Shown here in pieces: positions 41,423-50,262 of a stretch of DNA of 64,000 nt. Within the stretch, counting starts at the first letter, position 1, and every line of letters begins with the position of its first letter. The stretch lies in NCBI GenBank assembly GCA_000018565.1, contig CP000875.1, positions 1,131,199 through 1,195,198 of the forward strand, given 5' to 3'. The notes beneath the pieces are model-generated. The model saw only the letters and a program-made list of their open reading frames with translations, was not told where the DNA came from and searched no databases. Source of the DNA: Herpetosiphon aurantiacus DSM 785. Lineage in GTDB: Bacteria > Chloroflexota > Chloroflexia > Chloroflexales > Herpetosiphonaceae. Made by a program: the position numbers and the translations under genes.

Positions 41423-41660
41423 AGCCACAGATTGGCACAGATGTATTTGATTATGTTTCTGATCCACGAAGGACACGAAGGACACGAAGGGGAGTTGGCT
41501 ATAAGCTATGGGCAATCGGAGATTCGTTGGGAATACCAATAGCCTAGAGCCATTATTGCTCTGCGCCTCTGCGTTAAGTTTCCATCACTCAATAACTAAG
41601 CACTCATATCTTTATGTTCTATGCTCTCTTTCCTGACCCCTGACCCCTAGCCCCTGATCC
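41423..41660. repeat. Cluster of phrase repeats
   Basis: CCACAGATTGGCACAGATG (41423-41441), GATCCACGAAGGACACGAAG (41461-41480) running on into a third CACGAAGG unit, CTCTGCGCCTCTGCGTTAAG (41560-41579), TATGTTCTATGCTCT (41612-41626) and TGACCCCTGACCCCTAGCCC (41633-41652). Confidence 0.78.
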
Positions 41661-42794
41661 CTATGCTCGATACAAATCAAACGTGCGTTGCAACATCGTT
41701 TGCAACTCAAATTGTTGTTGAATGCGTTGGCGGGCGGCTTGGCGACAGGCTTGGTTTAATGATTGATCGCTGAGCATGCGCCCGATTGCCTGCGCCAGCG
41801 CAGCACTTTGGCCTGGCTCAACCAATAGACCTTGGATTCCATCGCTGATTGCTTCGCGTGTACCATCGGTGCTGCTGGCAACAATTGCTTGCCCACTGGC
41901 CATGGCTTCGAGCAAGGCAAACGATAAGCCTTCGTACAGCGATGGCAAGACAAAAACATCAAGTGCGGCCAAAGCCGCAGGCATATTAGTTTGCTGGCCG
42001 ACAAAATGCACTTGATTTGGCTTGGGTAGTTGTTGGGCAGCTTGACGTAATTCGTCAGCTAAATCGCCCTCGCCGATTAATGCGACATGCAAATTCGGCT
42101 GCGCTTGCCACAACGTTGGTAAGGCCTCGAATAAAATTTGGTGGCCTTTTTGGCGGCTCAAACGCCCAACCACGCCTAAAAGTGGCACATCGGCGGGAAT
42201 TTGCCACGCTGCACGAGTTGCAGGATCGCGCGGTTGCGGCTGCCAGCGTTGGCTATCAACCGCATTATAAATGGTATGCAAACGCCGCTTGGGAAAGCCA
42301 AATTGCTCTAATAACAATTGAGCATTGCCTTGCGAAACCGCGATGCCAGCGTGTAAGGTGGCGTATTGCCAACGCCGATTGAGCAGCCGCAGATGATGGG
42401 AAAGCCAATTGAAGCGGGGAATTGGCGTGACCAACTGGAAGGTGATAACTCGGCGTGGCACTCGCGCCAAGGCCGCCCCAAGCACCAATTCTGCGGCGCG
42501 GCGCGGTGAAGGCACAACGAAATGCACAATATCAGGCTGTAATTGGCGAAAAAGTCGTGCCGCTTGATTGACTGCCTTCAGCGATAACCCATGCTCGTGC
42601 ACCACATCCAAGGTTGCAATGCTCGCTCCATGGGCTTTGGCTCGATCGATCAAGGGTTGGGTGGCTGGGCGCGGCGGCAGCAACAAGCCAAGTTCAAATT
42701 GCTGTTGGTCGGCATTGAGCAACAGGGTTTCTAAATAGCCCTCGGCTCCCCCAAGGGCTGTGCTATCGGTGACGAACCAGAGTCGCCGTTTCAT
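41661..42794 (-). CDS. Glycosyltransferase family 4
   Basis: 377 residues, GT-B fold. LLGVVGRLSRQKGHQIL near 195 and EGLSFALLEAMASGQAIVAS near 290 are the GT4 donor-binding marks. Last gene of the minus-strand polysaccharide cluster. Its start overlaps the stop of the upstream methyltransferase gene (ATGA). It probably adds a sugar to the exported glycan; donor and linkage are unknown. Confidence 0.9.
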   Translation of the reverse strand: MKRRLWFVTDSTALGGAEGYLETLLLNADQQQFELGLLLPPRPATQPLIDRAKAHGASIATLDVVHEHGLSLKAVNQAARLFRQLQPDIVHFVVPSPRRAAELVLGAALARVPRRVITFQLVTPIPRFNWLSHHLRLLNRRWQYATLHAGIAVSQGNAQLLLEQFGFPKRRLHTIYNAVDSQRWQPQPRDPATRAAWQIPADVPLLGVVGRLSRQKGHQILFEALPTLWQAQPNLHVALIGEGDLADELRQAAQQLPKPNQVHFVGQQTNMPAALAALDVFVLPSLYEGLSFALLEAMASGQAIVASSTDGTREAISDGIQGLLVEPGQSAALAQAIGRMLSDQSLNQACRQAARQRIQQQFELQTMLQRTFDLYRA

Positions 42795-43567
42795 GCAGGC
42801 ACTCGATAGATCGCTAAACGAGTTTGTTTGATGCGGTAAATCGGCAAGCGCTCAGCCAATTCGTTGACACAGCGGGTGACCCCAACACACTCAGGATGCG
42901 CATCGACCCAAGTATAATCATCCCAAACAACTACTCCACCAGGCCGCACCAATTTCAGCGCCACTTCGGTATCAGCCTTAACGAAGGGATACGAATGATC
43001 AGCATCAACCAAGACTAAATCCATTTGGCCATAATATGGGCTAAAATCGAATGGCTCTAAACCAAGCCAAAGCTGGGTGATTTTGCTGGCCTCAGGGGTA
43101 TTGTGAAAGTGTTGGCCTGGCGTGAAGCTTAATTCAAACTGATAGCCATTGCGCCGCAAATACTCGTTGCGGGTCTTGACATCGAGGTCAAGCGTGTAGA
43201 TTTTGGTTTCCGGGCTGCTATGCTGAGCCATCATGCGCGTGGTTGCGCCCATGTAGGTGCCAAATTCAAAAATAGTTTTGGGTTGGCTAATTTGGGTCAC
43301 ACCCGCCAATGATAGCAATTCAGCCAAAGGCATTTCCATGGTGTCGTCGCGCACAATCGCCGCAACTGGCACTTCGATGCTGGCCTGACGACCTTCGGGA
43401 AATAGCTCAGGTAGCGAGCGTTGGGTTAATGTATATTCGGCGTAGCGGCCATATTGCTCGAATAGGCGTTGGCGCACAGTTTTTTGATTATTGGCAACGC
43501 GCCAAGCGATATAACGTTGCAACACTGGCTTGGGGATAAATGGCCGGACTCGGCTTTTCCACGACAT
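42791..43567 (-). CDS. Class I SAM-dependent methyltransferase
   Basis: 258 residues. FEFGTYMGATTRMMAQH near 100 is the SAM-binding motif I, KIYTLDLD follows as motif Post-I, and DLVLVDADHSYPFV (~170) resembles the sugar/small-molecule O-methyltransferase group (MTase_24 type). AAAGGAA precedes the ATG. Likely methylates a sugar or lipid of the exported polysaccharide. A 194-base gap with a GC-rich palindrome divides it from the hldA-like gene upstream. Confidence 0.85.
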   Translation of the reverse strand: MSWKSRVRPFIPKPVLQRYIAWRVANNQKTVRQRLFEQYGRYAEYTLTQRSLPELFPEGRQASIEVPVAAIVRDDTMEMPLAELLSLAGVTQISQPKTIFEFGTYMGATTRMMAQHSSPETKIYTLDLDVKTRNEYLRRNGYQFELSFTPGQHFHNTPEASKITQLWLGLEPFDFSPYYGQMDLVLVDADHSYPFVKADTEVALKLVRPGGVVVWDDYTWVDAHPECVGVTRCVNELAERLPIYRIKQTRLAIYRVPA

Positions 43568-43626
43568 AGCGGTTCCTTTGATAATTAATACATGTAATGG
43601 TTAATTGGTTGGCAATGACGTGCATA

Positions 43627-43728
43627 CCCTCACCCCCTAGCCCCCTCTCCCGCACGCGAGGCGAGGGGGAATCACTCTGGAAATACACCCCTCGCCCGCC
43701 ACAGTGGGCGAGGGGTTGGGGGTGAGGG
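43627..43728. repeat. GC-rich double-palindrome repeat
   Basis: Two hairpins (CCCCCTC...GAGGGGG and CCCCTCGCCC...GGGCGAGGGG) with outer CCCTCACCCC/GGGGGTGAGGG ends. It lies inside the polysaccharide cluster. Confidence 0.9.
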
Positions 43729-43761
43729 TACGGCGAAACTGGTTGCGAACCTCATAATCCA

Positions 43762-44742
43762 TTACAAATAAAGGCTGGTAACTGCTTGCGATAATTCGGC
43801 CAGATCGACGGTAGCCGTGCCAACTTTGCCCACCACAATTCCGGCTGCTAGATTGGCCAATTGCATGGCATGCTCCAAACTGCTACCGCTAGCTAGCGCC
43901 AAGGCCAAAATTGCTACAACCGTATCACCTGCTCCAGTCACATCGTAGACGTTGCGGGCATGGGTTGGCAAAAAGACAGGGGCATGGTCGTTGCGATAGA
44001 GCGCCATGCCATCAGCGCTGCGGGTAATAATCAGCGCTGCACCTTGCAGCAAATCCAACAATTGATCAGCAGCATGGTGCAGTTGTTCAAGCGTTTGGAG
44101 GCTTAGCCCAGTCACAACTTGGGTTTCTTGCAGATTAGGCGTAATTACGCTGGCTTGGGCATAACGCTGATAATTGATGCCCTTGGGATCAACCACCACC
44201 GGAATGTTGTAATACCGTGCCTGTTGAATCACATGCTGGCAAATTCGCTCAGTCAGCACCCCCTTGGCATAATCCGAGAGAATACAAACTTGGCAATTAG
44301 CAATCTGTTGATCAACCCAAGCGCACAGTGCTGCTTCGCTCGCTTCATCAAGCGCCGTGCTGACCTCGCTATCATAGCGCAACATCTGTTGGTTATGGGC
44401 GATGATGCGGGTTTTGAGCGTGGTTGGGCGTTGAGCACTGATCAAGCCTGTGCTATCAGCAACGCCCGCCTGTTGGAGGGCAATTTTGAGCTGTTGGCCT
44501 GCCAAATCGTCGCCGATCACCCCGCCAAGCAGCACCTCGGCATTCAGTGCGGCAATACTGGCGGCAACGTTGCTAGCTCCGCCTGGCCGATAGCTGCGCG
44601 AACGCACATTGACGATTGGCACTGGCGCTTCAGGCGAAATGCGGGTCACATCGCCCCAAATATATTCATCGAGCATAACATCGCCAACAATTAAGACCCG
44701 TTGTTGGCTTAATTTGGCTAGCGTGGCAGTTAATTCATGCAC
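43762..44742 (-). CDS. HldA/RfaE domain-I-type sugar kinase
   Basis: 326 residues. A PfkB-family kinase with GDVMLDEYIWGDVTRISPEAP at the N-terminus, RPGGASNVAASIAAL near 52 and DVTGAGDTVVAILALAL (catalytic Asp) near 264. The N-terminus is typical of RfaE domain I, which phosphorylates D-glycero-D-manno-heptose 7-phosphate. No RfaE domain II (HldC) is fused or adjacent. The GTG start at 44742 has GGAG 7 nt before it and overlaps the GT9 gene by 8 bases. It suggests a heptose-like sugar in the exported glycan. Confidence 0.85.
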   Translation of the reverse strand: MHELTATLAKLSQQRVLIVGDVMLDEYIWGDVTRISPEAPVPIVNVRSRSYRPGGASNVAASIAALNAEVLLGGVIGDDLAGQQLKIALQQAGVADSTGLISAQRPTTLKTRIIAHNQQMLRYDSEVSTALDEASEAALCAWVDQQIANCQVCILSDYAKGVLTERICQHVIQQARYYNIPVVVDPKGINYQRYAQASVITPNLQETQVVTGLSLQTLEQLHHAADQLLDLLQGAALIITRSADGMALYRNDHAPVFLPTHARNVYDVTGAGDTVVAILALALASGSSLEHAMQLANLAAGIVVGKVGTATVDLAELSQAVTSLYL

Positions 44743-45772
44743 AATGAATCTCCAATTCGATCAATTCATGGGCTGGGCGGGGCTTGATATAATCGATTTT
44801 CAATGGCTGGCCAACTAAGCCTAATTGTTCTTCGACCGCCGCCAAGACCATTTCTGGCGTAATTTCCTGCATACATTGGCGCTCGATTGGGCAATTCTCC
44901 CAGAGCCAGCAGGGCGCACAACTTAATGGCGTGTACAAATTGCTGTTGCAGCTATAGCCCGATTGAAACGGCGCTTCACGACCACCAAAAATAATCACCG
45001 AGCGGCAATCCACCGCCCGTGCTAAGTGCATCTGAAAGCCGACAAAGCCAATAAAGAGCTGCGCCGCTTGCAAAATTGCCGCCGATTCGCGGATGCTGGC
45101 TTTGCCCCGCAGATCGATCACATGCTCAAGTTTGGGGTCGCTGGGCATGCCAAGTTGCACAATCGTAAAGTGTTTGGCTAATTGATTGACTACAACTTGC
45201 ATGCGTTCGGGATACCACTCTTTGGTGGCAATTGGGTAGCGTGCTGCCAAAATTGAGCTTTGGACTGCAATATAGGGCTTGGAAATAATGTGTTGAGTAC
45301 GTTCAGTCTCAGTTAAGTGCAGATAAGGCCGCACACCCACAGGATAATCGATTCCCAAAACCGAAGCCATATTGGTAATCAGATGTTGCTGTGGTGGTAA
45401 ATCGCGGGCTTGTTCTTTAATATGGGTCGTATAATTAAGCCGTTTGAATGGCAATCCATGCTGTTCAATGATTTTAAAATAATAGGGCATCACCGGAATT
45501 ATTCCAGCAATATCGGGGTTATGCGCGAATAATTCAGGATTATTGGTTTGCATCCAAAGATCGGCTTCGTCATGTTCGCGCAAGGCTCGAAAAATCGCTG
45601 TGCATAACAATTGATCGCCAAGGCCACCGCCAAAGCCTAATACTCGTCGGATCGTGGGTTTGCGTAGGTGTAAGTTTAAATGCCACCAGCGCGGCAAAAA
45701 TTTGCTTTGCCAATCGTAGCGCAAGCGGCGCTGAACTCGCGCTAAAAATGAGATTTGGTTTGGGTCTGCCAC
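44735..45772 (-). CDS. Glycosyltransferase family 9 (heptosyltransferase-like)
   Basis: 345 residues, GT-B fold. FGGGLGDQLLCTAIFRAL near 45 is the typical N-terminal element of GT9, and QLFIGFVGFQMHLARAV near 230 corresponds to the GT9 nucleotide-sugar loop (usual form: GxxSGxxHLA). The signature Ser-Gly is replaced here by Gly-Phe, so activity may differ. The start codon is GTG at 45772, 2 bases after the upstream stop. Next to a heptose-kinase-like gene it fits transfer of a heptose-like sugar. Confidence 0.82.
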   Translation of the reverse strand: MADPNQISFLARVQRRLRYDWQSKFLPRWWHLNLHLRKPTIRRVLGFGGGLGDQLLCTAIFRALREHDEADLWMQTNNPELFAHNPDIAGIIPVMPYYFKIIEQHGLPFKRLNYTTHIKEQARDLPPQQHLITNMASVLGIDYPVGVRPYLHLTETERTQHIISKPYIAVQSSILAARYPIATKEWYPERMQVVVNQLAKHFTIVQLGMPSDPKLEHVIDLRGKASIRESAAILQAAQLFIGFVGFQMHLARAVDCRSVIIFGGREAPFQSGYSCNSNLYTPLSCAPCWLWENCPIERQCMQEITPEMVLAAVEEQLGLVGQPLKIDYIKPRPAHELIELEIHCA

Positions 45773-45774
45773 AA

Positions 45775-46449
45775 CTAGGCCTCAATTTTCTCGCACACCA
45801 GTTCCCACGAATAAATATCAACATCGGGGTTTTCATGAATAAATTTGGTTTGGCCTAATTCGCGCAGCAAGCCTTTGACAAACTCTAGCGAAAAATGGGC
45901 ATGCTTGTGATGAGGATTATAGGGCTGGCCAGTTTTTTGGCAATGGACGCGAAAGCGTTGTTCATCGGGGCAGAAAATCACCAAACGACCACCAACTTTT
46001 AATACGCGTAGCCATTCTTTTAGCGCCGCTTTGGTATCGTCGAAATCTTCGAGCAAATGCGATGAATAAATATAATCGATCACATTATCGGCAAACCAAT
46101 ATAAATGATCGGCATCGCCGCCCAATTGCACTGGATATTGACCAACCGCAGTATAAGGTTGCGGTAAATCGACCCGCACCGCCCGAGGGTTGATTGGGTC
46201 GCCACCAAAGCCTAAATCTAAGCCATAACCGACACAAAATGGGTCAAGCCGAGCGCGGCATTTGGATGTTTCGCTGGCCCAAGCCCATTTACTGGTGCGT
46301 TTAGCCTGAATTTTGGGCAAAATGGTGCGCATCGCCGAACGAGCAGCATTTTCGATCCCTAAGGCACGGCTGACAGTTTTTAATGCTGGCAAAGCCCGCA
46401 GATAATTTTTCCAAACAATTTGGCGTGTGCGAGCAATATATTTAGTCAT
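45775..46449 (-). CDS. Class I SAM-dependent methyltransferase (Methyltransf_11 type)
   Basis: 224 residues. VGYGLDLGFGGDPINPRAVRV resembles motif I (~65), and YIYSSHLLEDFDDTKAALKEWLRVLKVGGRL (given in parts: SSHLLEDF, RVLKVGGRLVIF) matches the Methyltransf_11 core. The ATG at 46449 overlaps the glycosyltransferase stop by 8 bases; a longer frame to 46491 is unlikely. Probably modifies a glycan end or lipid carrier, as methyl caps often stop chain growth in Wzt-dependent export. Confidence 0.84.
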   Translation of the reverse strand: MTKYIARTRQIVWKNYLRALPALKTVSRALGIENAARSAMRTILPKIQAKRTSKWAWASETSKCRARLDPFCVGYGLDLGFGGDPINPRAVRVDLPQPYTAVGQYPVQLGGDADHLYWFADNVIDYIYSSHLLEDFDDTKAALKEWLRVLKVGGRLVIFCPDEQRFRVHCQKTGQPYNPHHKHAHFSLEFVKGLLRELGQTKFIHENPDVDIYSWELVCEKIEA

Positions 46450-47683
46450 GGTGCGAATCCTTGTTACAGGCAGCATAGAGCGCTGCTTCAACCCGATCGA
46501 TCATGGTGCTCATGCGAAACTCGCGATCGACAATCTGGGTGGCTTGGTTGTGGAGTTTTTGGGCTAAGGCTGGTTGGGTAAAGAGCGTTGCAATATGGTC
46601 GGCGCAGCTTGCAGCATCGTCGCGGGCAAACACCATGCCAGTTTGTTCATGCTTGATAATTTCGGTTGTGCCGCCAGTATCCGAGGCCACTACCACCAAC
46701 CCCATTGCCAGCGCCTCAACGACAGTAATGCTAAATGGCTCATCCCAACGTGATGGGAAGATCAAAATATCGTGGCTGGCGTAGATGTCGGGTAGTGCTT
46801 GGCGCGGCAATTTGCCCCGCCAAGCAACGCTTTGGCTGATACCAAGGGTTTCGGCGTAGCGCTGCATCTCGCTGGTATATTCAGCGGAAAGCCCAGCCCC
46901 AACAATCGAGAGCGTCGCTTGTTCAAAGCCATGCTTTTGTTGCACCAAGGCAAAGGCCTCAAGTAAGGTTTCCATGCCTTTGTGGCCGGAAATTTGACCA
47001 ACAAACAATAAGCGCTGGCCCATGCTAGCTGATCGTTCACGGCGCACAAACAAATCGTAATCAACACCCCAGCGAATCACTTGAGCATTGGGCATGGAGC
47101 CGATGGGTTGGGTTTGCTTGAGCAAAAAGTCGCTAGCAAAAATTGCATTGGCATAGCTCAATGGCAAATGATTGCGAAAACCAGTTTTGCGCCCAAGCTT
47201 TCGGCCAAGCAGTTTGCGCCCAAGCCAACGCACAGGATGGCGCGGCATATAGTGCCATGGATCGAAAATTCCAATCCGAATTGGCCAATGATCGGAGATG
47301 AAAAAGACTGTGCGATAGCCGCGTGCTTGGAGCATACGCACTGCCGACATCGAGGCTTGGTAGAAACTCCAAACAAACACAATATCGGGTTTTAGCGCTT
47401 CGGCAAGTGCTAAAATGCGTGGCTGATTGTGGAGTTCACGTTCGTATAAACGGCGTTGGTGGGCTAAAGTAGTTTGAGCCACGGGGTGAATATCGATCGT
47501 CAGCGAACGCTCGATAAAGCCTTCGCGCACTTCGCGATCCACGCCGTAGGTGCTGGTTAGCACCGTTACATCGTGGCCTTTGGCGCGTAAACCAGCAACC
47601 ACATCGCCACAACCAACCTCGTAGCCACCGATATAGTGCGGTGGAAATAAGCTGGTCAACACCAGAATCTTTAATGGTTGCAT
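46442..47683 (-). CDS. Glycosyltransferase family 4
   Basis: 413 residues. N-terminal SLFPPHYIGGYEVGCGDV contains the GT4 acceptor-loop glycines, and RLLFVGQISGHKGMETLLEAF (~227) plus EPFSITVVEALAMGLVVVAS (~320) carry the donor-binding site. Overlaps the wzt stop by one base (TAATG), so it is translationally coupled. It belongs to the exported polysaccharide pathway. Confidence 0.92.
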   Translation of the reverse strand: MQPLKILVLTSLFPPHYIGGYEVGCGDVVAGLRAKGHDVTVLTSTYGVDREVREGFIERSLTIDIHPVAQTTLAHQRRLYERELHNQPRILALAEALKPDIVFVWSFYQASMSAVRMLQARGYRTVFFISDHWPIRIGIFDPWHYMPRHPVRWLGRKLLGRKLGRKTGFRNHLPLSYANAIFASDFLLKQTQPIGSMPNAQVIRWGVDYDLFVRRERSASMGQRLLFVGQISGHKGMETLLEAFALVQQKHGFEQATLSIVGAGLSAEYTSEMQRYAETLGISQSVAWRGKLPRQALPDIYASHDILIFPSRWDEPFSITVVEALAMGLVVVASDTGGTTEIIKHEQTGMVFARDDAASCADHIATLFTQPALAQKLHNQATQIVDREFRMSTMIDRVEAALYAACNKDSHHD

Positions 47684-48966
47684 TAATCGCGATCCTCTTG
47701 GGCCGTCTCAGGCCATTGCCACTGCCCGCCAAGCCGTACATTACCGGCATAATCCAAGCGGCTCATTGAAGCTGGGGTAGTCGGGCCAGGCAAAATTTCA
47801 ACCTGAGCACATCCAGGCAGGTAATCCAACGCACTACCATCACCTGAACGCACCCCAACATCAAGCAAATAGATGCCAGGTTGCAAGTTGAGCGTATCGA
47901 GGGTACTGGTGAGTTGGCCGTGCTGGCCGCGCTTAATAAGGTAGCGTGGTGCATTCAAATCGCTATCGACCGTCATTAGGCGCGTGCCTTCGAGTGAGGA
48001 AAACCCATAGCCAAACGACACGCCATAGACATCGGCATAGGCTTCGTAGTTGAAGCTGACGTTGAGCACCTCGCCATGCAAAATTGGCTCGCCGTGGTTA
48101 AAGGTCAGGTCATTAATCTTAAAGCGCTTACCATAATCATAATGGCGAGTTGCCTCGCGCAGATCGACGCGAGAGCTGCTTGAAGTGACGGTTTGCATCA
48201 AATATTCGTTGACAATTGCTGCCGAAGGGCCATCTTTGAGCACAGTGCCTTGGTTGAGCCAAACCACTCGTTGACATAAGCTGCGAATTGCCGCCATATT
48301 GTGGCTTACAAAGAGCACAGTCCGGCCATTCTGGGCAACTTCGCCCATTTTGCCCAAGCATTTCTTTTGAAATTGAGCATCGCCAACCGCCAGAACCTCA
48401 TCGACAATCAGAATTTCTGGCTCAAGGTGGGCGGCCACCGCAAAGGCTAAGCGCAAATACATGCCGCTGGAATAATGTTTAACCATGGTGTCGATAAATT
48501 GCTCGACCTCAGCAAAGGCCACAATTTCATCGAACTTACGGTTAATTTCGGCGCGGCTCATGCCCAAAATCGCTCCGTTGAGATACATATTTTCGCGACC
48601 TGTGAGGTCGGGATGAAAACCCGTGCCAACTTCAAGCAGCGTGCCAACCCGCCCACGAATCAAGGCTGAGCCAGTGGTTGGCTCGGTAATCCGCGAAAGC
48701 ACTTTCAATAAGGTACTTTTGCCCGCGCCGTTGTGGCCGATAATCCCAACGACTTCGCCCTGCTTAACATCGAATGAAACATCGCGCAGCGCCCAAAATT
48801 CCTTGGTCGCAGCTTGGCTGCCTTGACCACGCATGGCTGAACGCAAGCGGCGGGCTGGCGCTAACATCATATCCGACACTGTTTCGCGAAAGGTTTTTTG
48901 AAATGCATTCGCCCCAATGCGAAATTGCTTACTTAAATGCTCAACCTGAATCGCAATCTCGCTCAT
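47683..48966 (-). CDS. wzt: ABC exporter ATPase with C-terminal carbohydrate-binding domain (Wzt-like)
   Basis: 427 residues. ATPase domain at 1-245: Walker A GHNGAGKSTLL, signature YSSGMYLRLAF, Walker B ILIVDEVLAVGD, H-loop LFVSHNM. The C-terminal ~170 residues form a beta-sandwich like the Wzt C-terminal domain, which in other bacteria recognises the capped glycan end. It powers export of an undecaprenyl-linked polysaccharide with Wzm. The Wzm gene ends 2 bases upstream. Confidence 0.93.
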   Translation of the reverse strand: MSEIAIQVEHLSKQFRIGANAFQKTFRETVSDMMLAPARRLRSAMRGQGSQAATKEFWALRDVSFDVKQGEVVGIIGHNGAGKSTLLKVLSRITEPTTGSALIRGRVGTLLEVGTGFHPDLTGRENMYLNGAILGMSRAEINRKFDEIVAFAEVEQFIDTMVKHYSSGMYLRLAFAVAAHLEPEILIVDEVLAVGDAQFQKKCLGKMGEVAQNGRTVLFVSHNMAAIRSLCQRVVWLNQGTVLKDGPSAAIVNEYLMQTVTSSSSRVDLREATRHYDYGKRFKINDLTFNHGEPILHGEVLNVSFNYEAYADVYGVSFGYGFSSLEGTRLMTVDSDLNAPRYLIKRGQHGQLTSTLDTLNLQPGIYLLDVGVRSGDGSALDYLPGCAQVEILPGPTTPASMSRLDYAGNVRLGGQWQWPETAQEDRD

Positions 48967-48968
48967 TG

Positions 48969-49817
48969 TTACACCATATCTGCAAATTGTTTTTCAATTC
49001 GGCGGAAGTATAAAGCTCCGGTAAACAGCAGGAATAAGGCAATGCCCACCGATGGCAGCATACTTGACCAACTAATTTGGCCTGTACCAAGCATCGACCA
49101 ACGAAAGCCATCAATCACCCCAACCATGGGGTTCAAGCCATACAACCAGCGCCATTCTTGAGGAATCAAGCTGCTGGAGTAGGCTACCGGGCTGCCATAT
49201 TGCCAAAGCTGGGCCATAAACGGAATGACATAACGAATATCGCGAAACTGCACATTTAATGCTGCTAGCCATAAACTCACGCCTAAACCAGTAATTAGCA
49301 CCAGCATAATGAATAATGGCAACGCCAACATACGGATGCTTGGCGTGATGCCAAACCACAGCAGCATGCCAAACATCACTACAAAGGCAATCGCAAAATC
49401 GACTAAGCCGCCAAGCACAGTTGAAATTGGCACAGTTAATCGTGGAAAATAGACTTTTTTGATTAAGTTGGCGTTACCAACCAAGCTATTTGAGCCTTGG
49501 CTGAGTGCGTTGGCAAACAACGCCCATGGTACAAGCGCCGTAATCGAAAAAGCTTCGTAGGCAATGCCATCGGAAGGCAATTTGGCCAACCTGCCAAAAA
49601 TCAGCGTAAAGACAATCATCGAAAAAACTGGTTGGATGATGGCCCAAGCTGCGCCAAGCACGGTCTGTTTGTAGCGAACTTTAACATCGCGCCAAATCAG
49701 AAAAAACAGTAATTCACGGTAGGCCCAGAGTTCGCGTAATTGCAGCGAAACCCAGCCTTTGGATGGTTCTATCCGCGTGATGGGGGTTGTTTGTAACGTC
49801 GTGGAGGCTCTTTGCAC
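48969..49817 (-). CDS. wzm: ABC exporter permease (Wzm-like)
   Basis: 282 residues with six membrane helices, of the ABC2-type polysaccharide-export permease family. WRDVKVRYKQTVLGAAWAIIQP near 45 (its WRD and KxxYK elements) is typical. The start is a GTG at 49817, with GGTGAG 6-7 nt before; a TTG at 49835 is possible but the ribosome site lies inside it. First gene of the cluster 49.8-41.6 kb. It forms the transport pore with the Wzt-like ATPase. Confidence 0.9.
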   Translation of the reverse strand: MQRASTTLQTTPITRIEPSKGWVSLQLRELWAYRELLFFLIWRDVKVRYKQTVLGAAWAIIQPVFSMIVFTLIFGRLAKLPSDGIAYEAFSITALVPWALFANALSQGSNSLVGNANLIKKVYFPRLTVPISTVLGGLVDFAIAFVVMFGMLLWFGITPSIRMLALPLFIMLVLITGLGVSLWLAALNVQFRDIRYVIPFMAQLWQYGSPVAYSSSLIPQEWRWLYGLNPMVGVIDGFRWSMLGTGQISWSSMLPSVGIALFLLFTGALYFRRIEKQFADMV

Positions 49818-49954
49818 TGTTTTCTCACCACACAATGTTTGTTAACAGACCAAGCCATTATAGCATATTGGGTTTTGATTTACGAAGTGCACGAAGAGGA
49901 TACGGCTCTAGGCTCTAGGTGTCATGGTTTATCGTATTAACAACCGCCAGCGTT

Positions 49955-50066
49955 CCCTCACCCCCTGACCCCCTCTCCCGCATGCGAGGCGAGGGGGAAC
50001 CGCACCACCATGATTATTCGATCGCCCCTCGCCCGCCGCCGTGGGAGAGGGGTTGGGGTGAGGGGT
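49955..50066. repeat. GC-rich double-palindrome repeat
   Basis: A full two-hairpin unit beginning CCCTCACCCC and ending GGGGTGAGGGG. Confidence 0.9.
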
Positions 50067-50087
50067 TTTAAAACCTACCCTTGTAAG

Positions 50088-50181
50088 CTGACCCCCTCTC
50101 CCGCATGCGAGGCGAGGGGGAAAATGCAGGGTTAGAATGCCCCTCGCCCGCCGCCGTGGGAAAGAGGCTGGGGGTCAGGGT
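50088..50181. repeat. GC-rich double-palindrome repeat, head-to-tail second copy
   Basis: Starts CTGACCCCCTCTCC and ends GGGGGTCAGGG. The outer arms here read TGACCCC/GGGGTCA rather than TCACCCC/GGGGTGA: both sides changed together, so pairing is kept. Confidence 0.88.
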
Positions 50182-50187
50182 ATAGTA

Positions 50188-50225
50188 AAAACGGGCTTGC
50201 CCAAGCAACATACTTGAGCAAGCCC
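50188..50225 (-). terminator. Terminator of the SIMPL gene
   Basis: GGGCTTGC pairs with GCAAGCCC, with inner CAAG/CTTG pairs, and the minus strand continues GTTTTTACT. It sits 37 bases past the stop. Confidence 0.8.
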
Positions 50226-50262
50226 ACAATTTCAAGGATTTAGCGCTGAAATCGAACTAAGG

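Larger units (their letters stand above)
40941..41660. other. Gap with permuted tRNA-like RNA and phrase repeats
   Basis: Holds no protein gene. 40941-41350 carries the RNA unit with two permuted tRNA-like domains on the minus strand. 41400-41660 carries phrase repeats. Confidence 0.7.
49818..50262. other. Gap with two GC-rich palindromes
   Basis: About 445 bases between the SIMPL gene's 3' end and wzm's 5' end, which are on the same strand. It holds a phrase-repeat remnant (49877-49899), GC-rich palindromes at 49955-50066 and 50088-50181, the element AAACCTACCCTTGTAAGC (50070-50087, also seen inverted near 20774 and at 61820), and a terminator at 50188-50225. The wzm promoter would lie near 49840-49950, but no clear box was found. 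Confidence 0.65.

Noticed and set aside
41423-41490. CRISPR-like array in the phrase repeats
   Set aside because: Units are short, of different sequence and spacing, with no constant repeat-spacer pattern and no cas genes.
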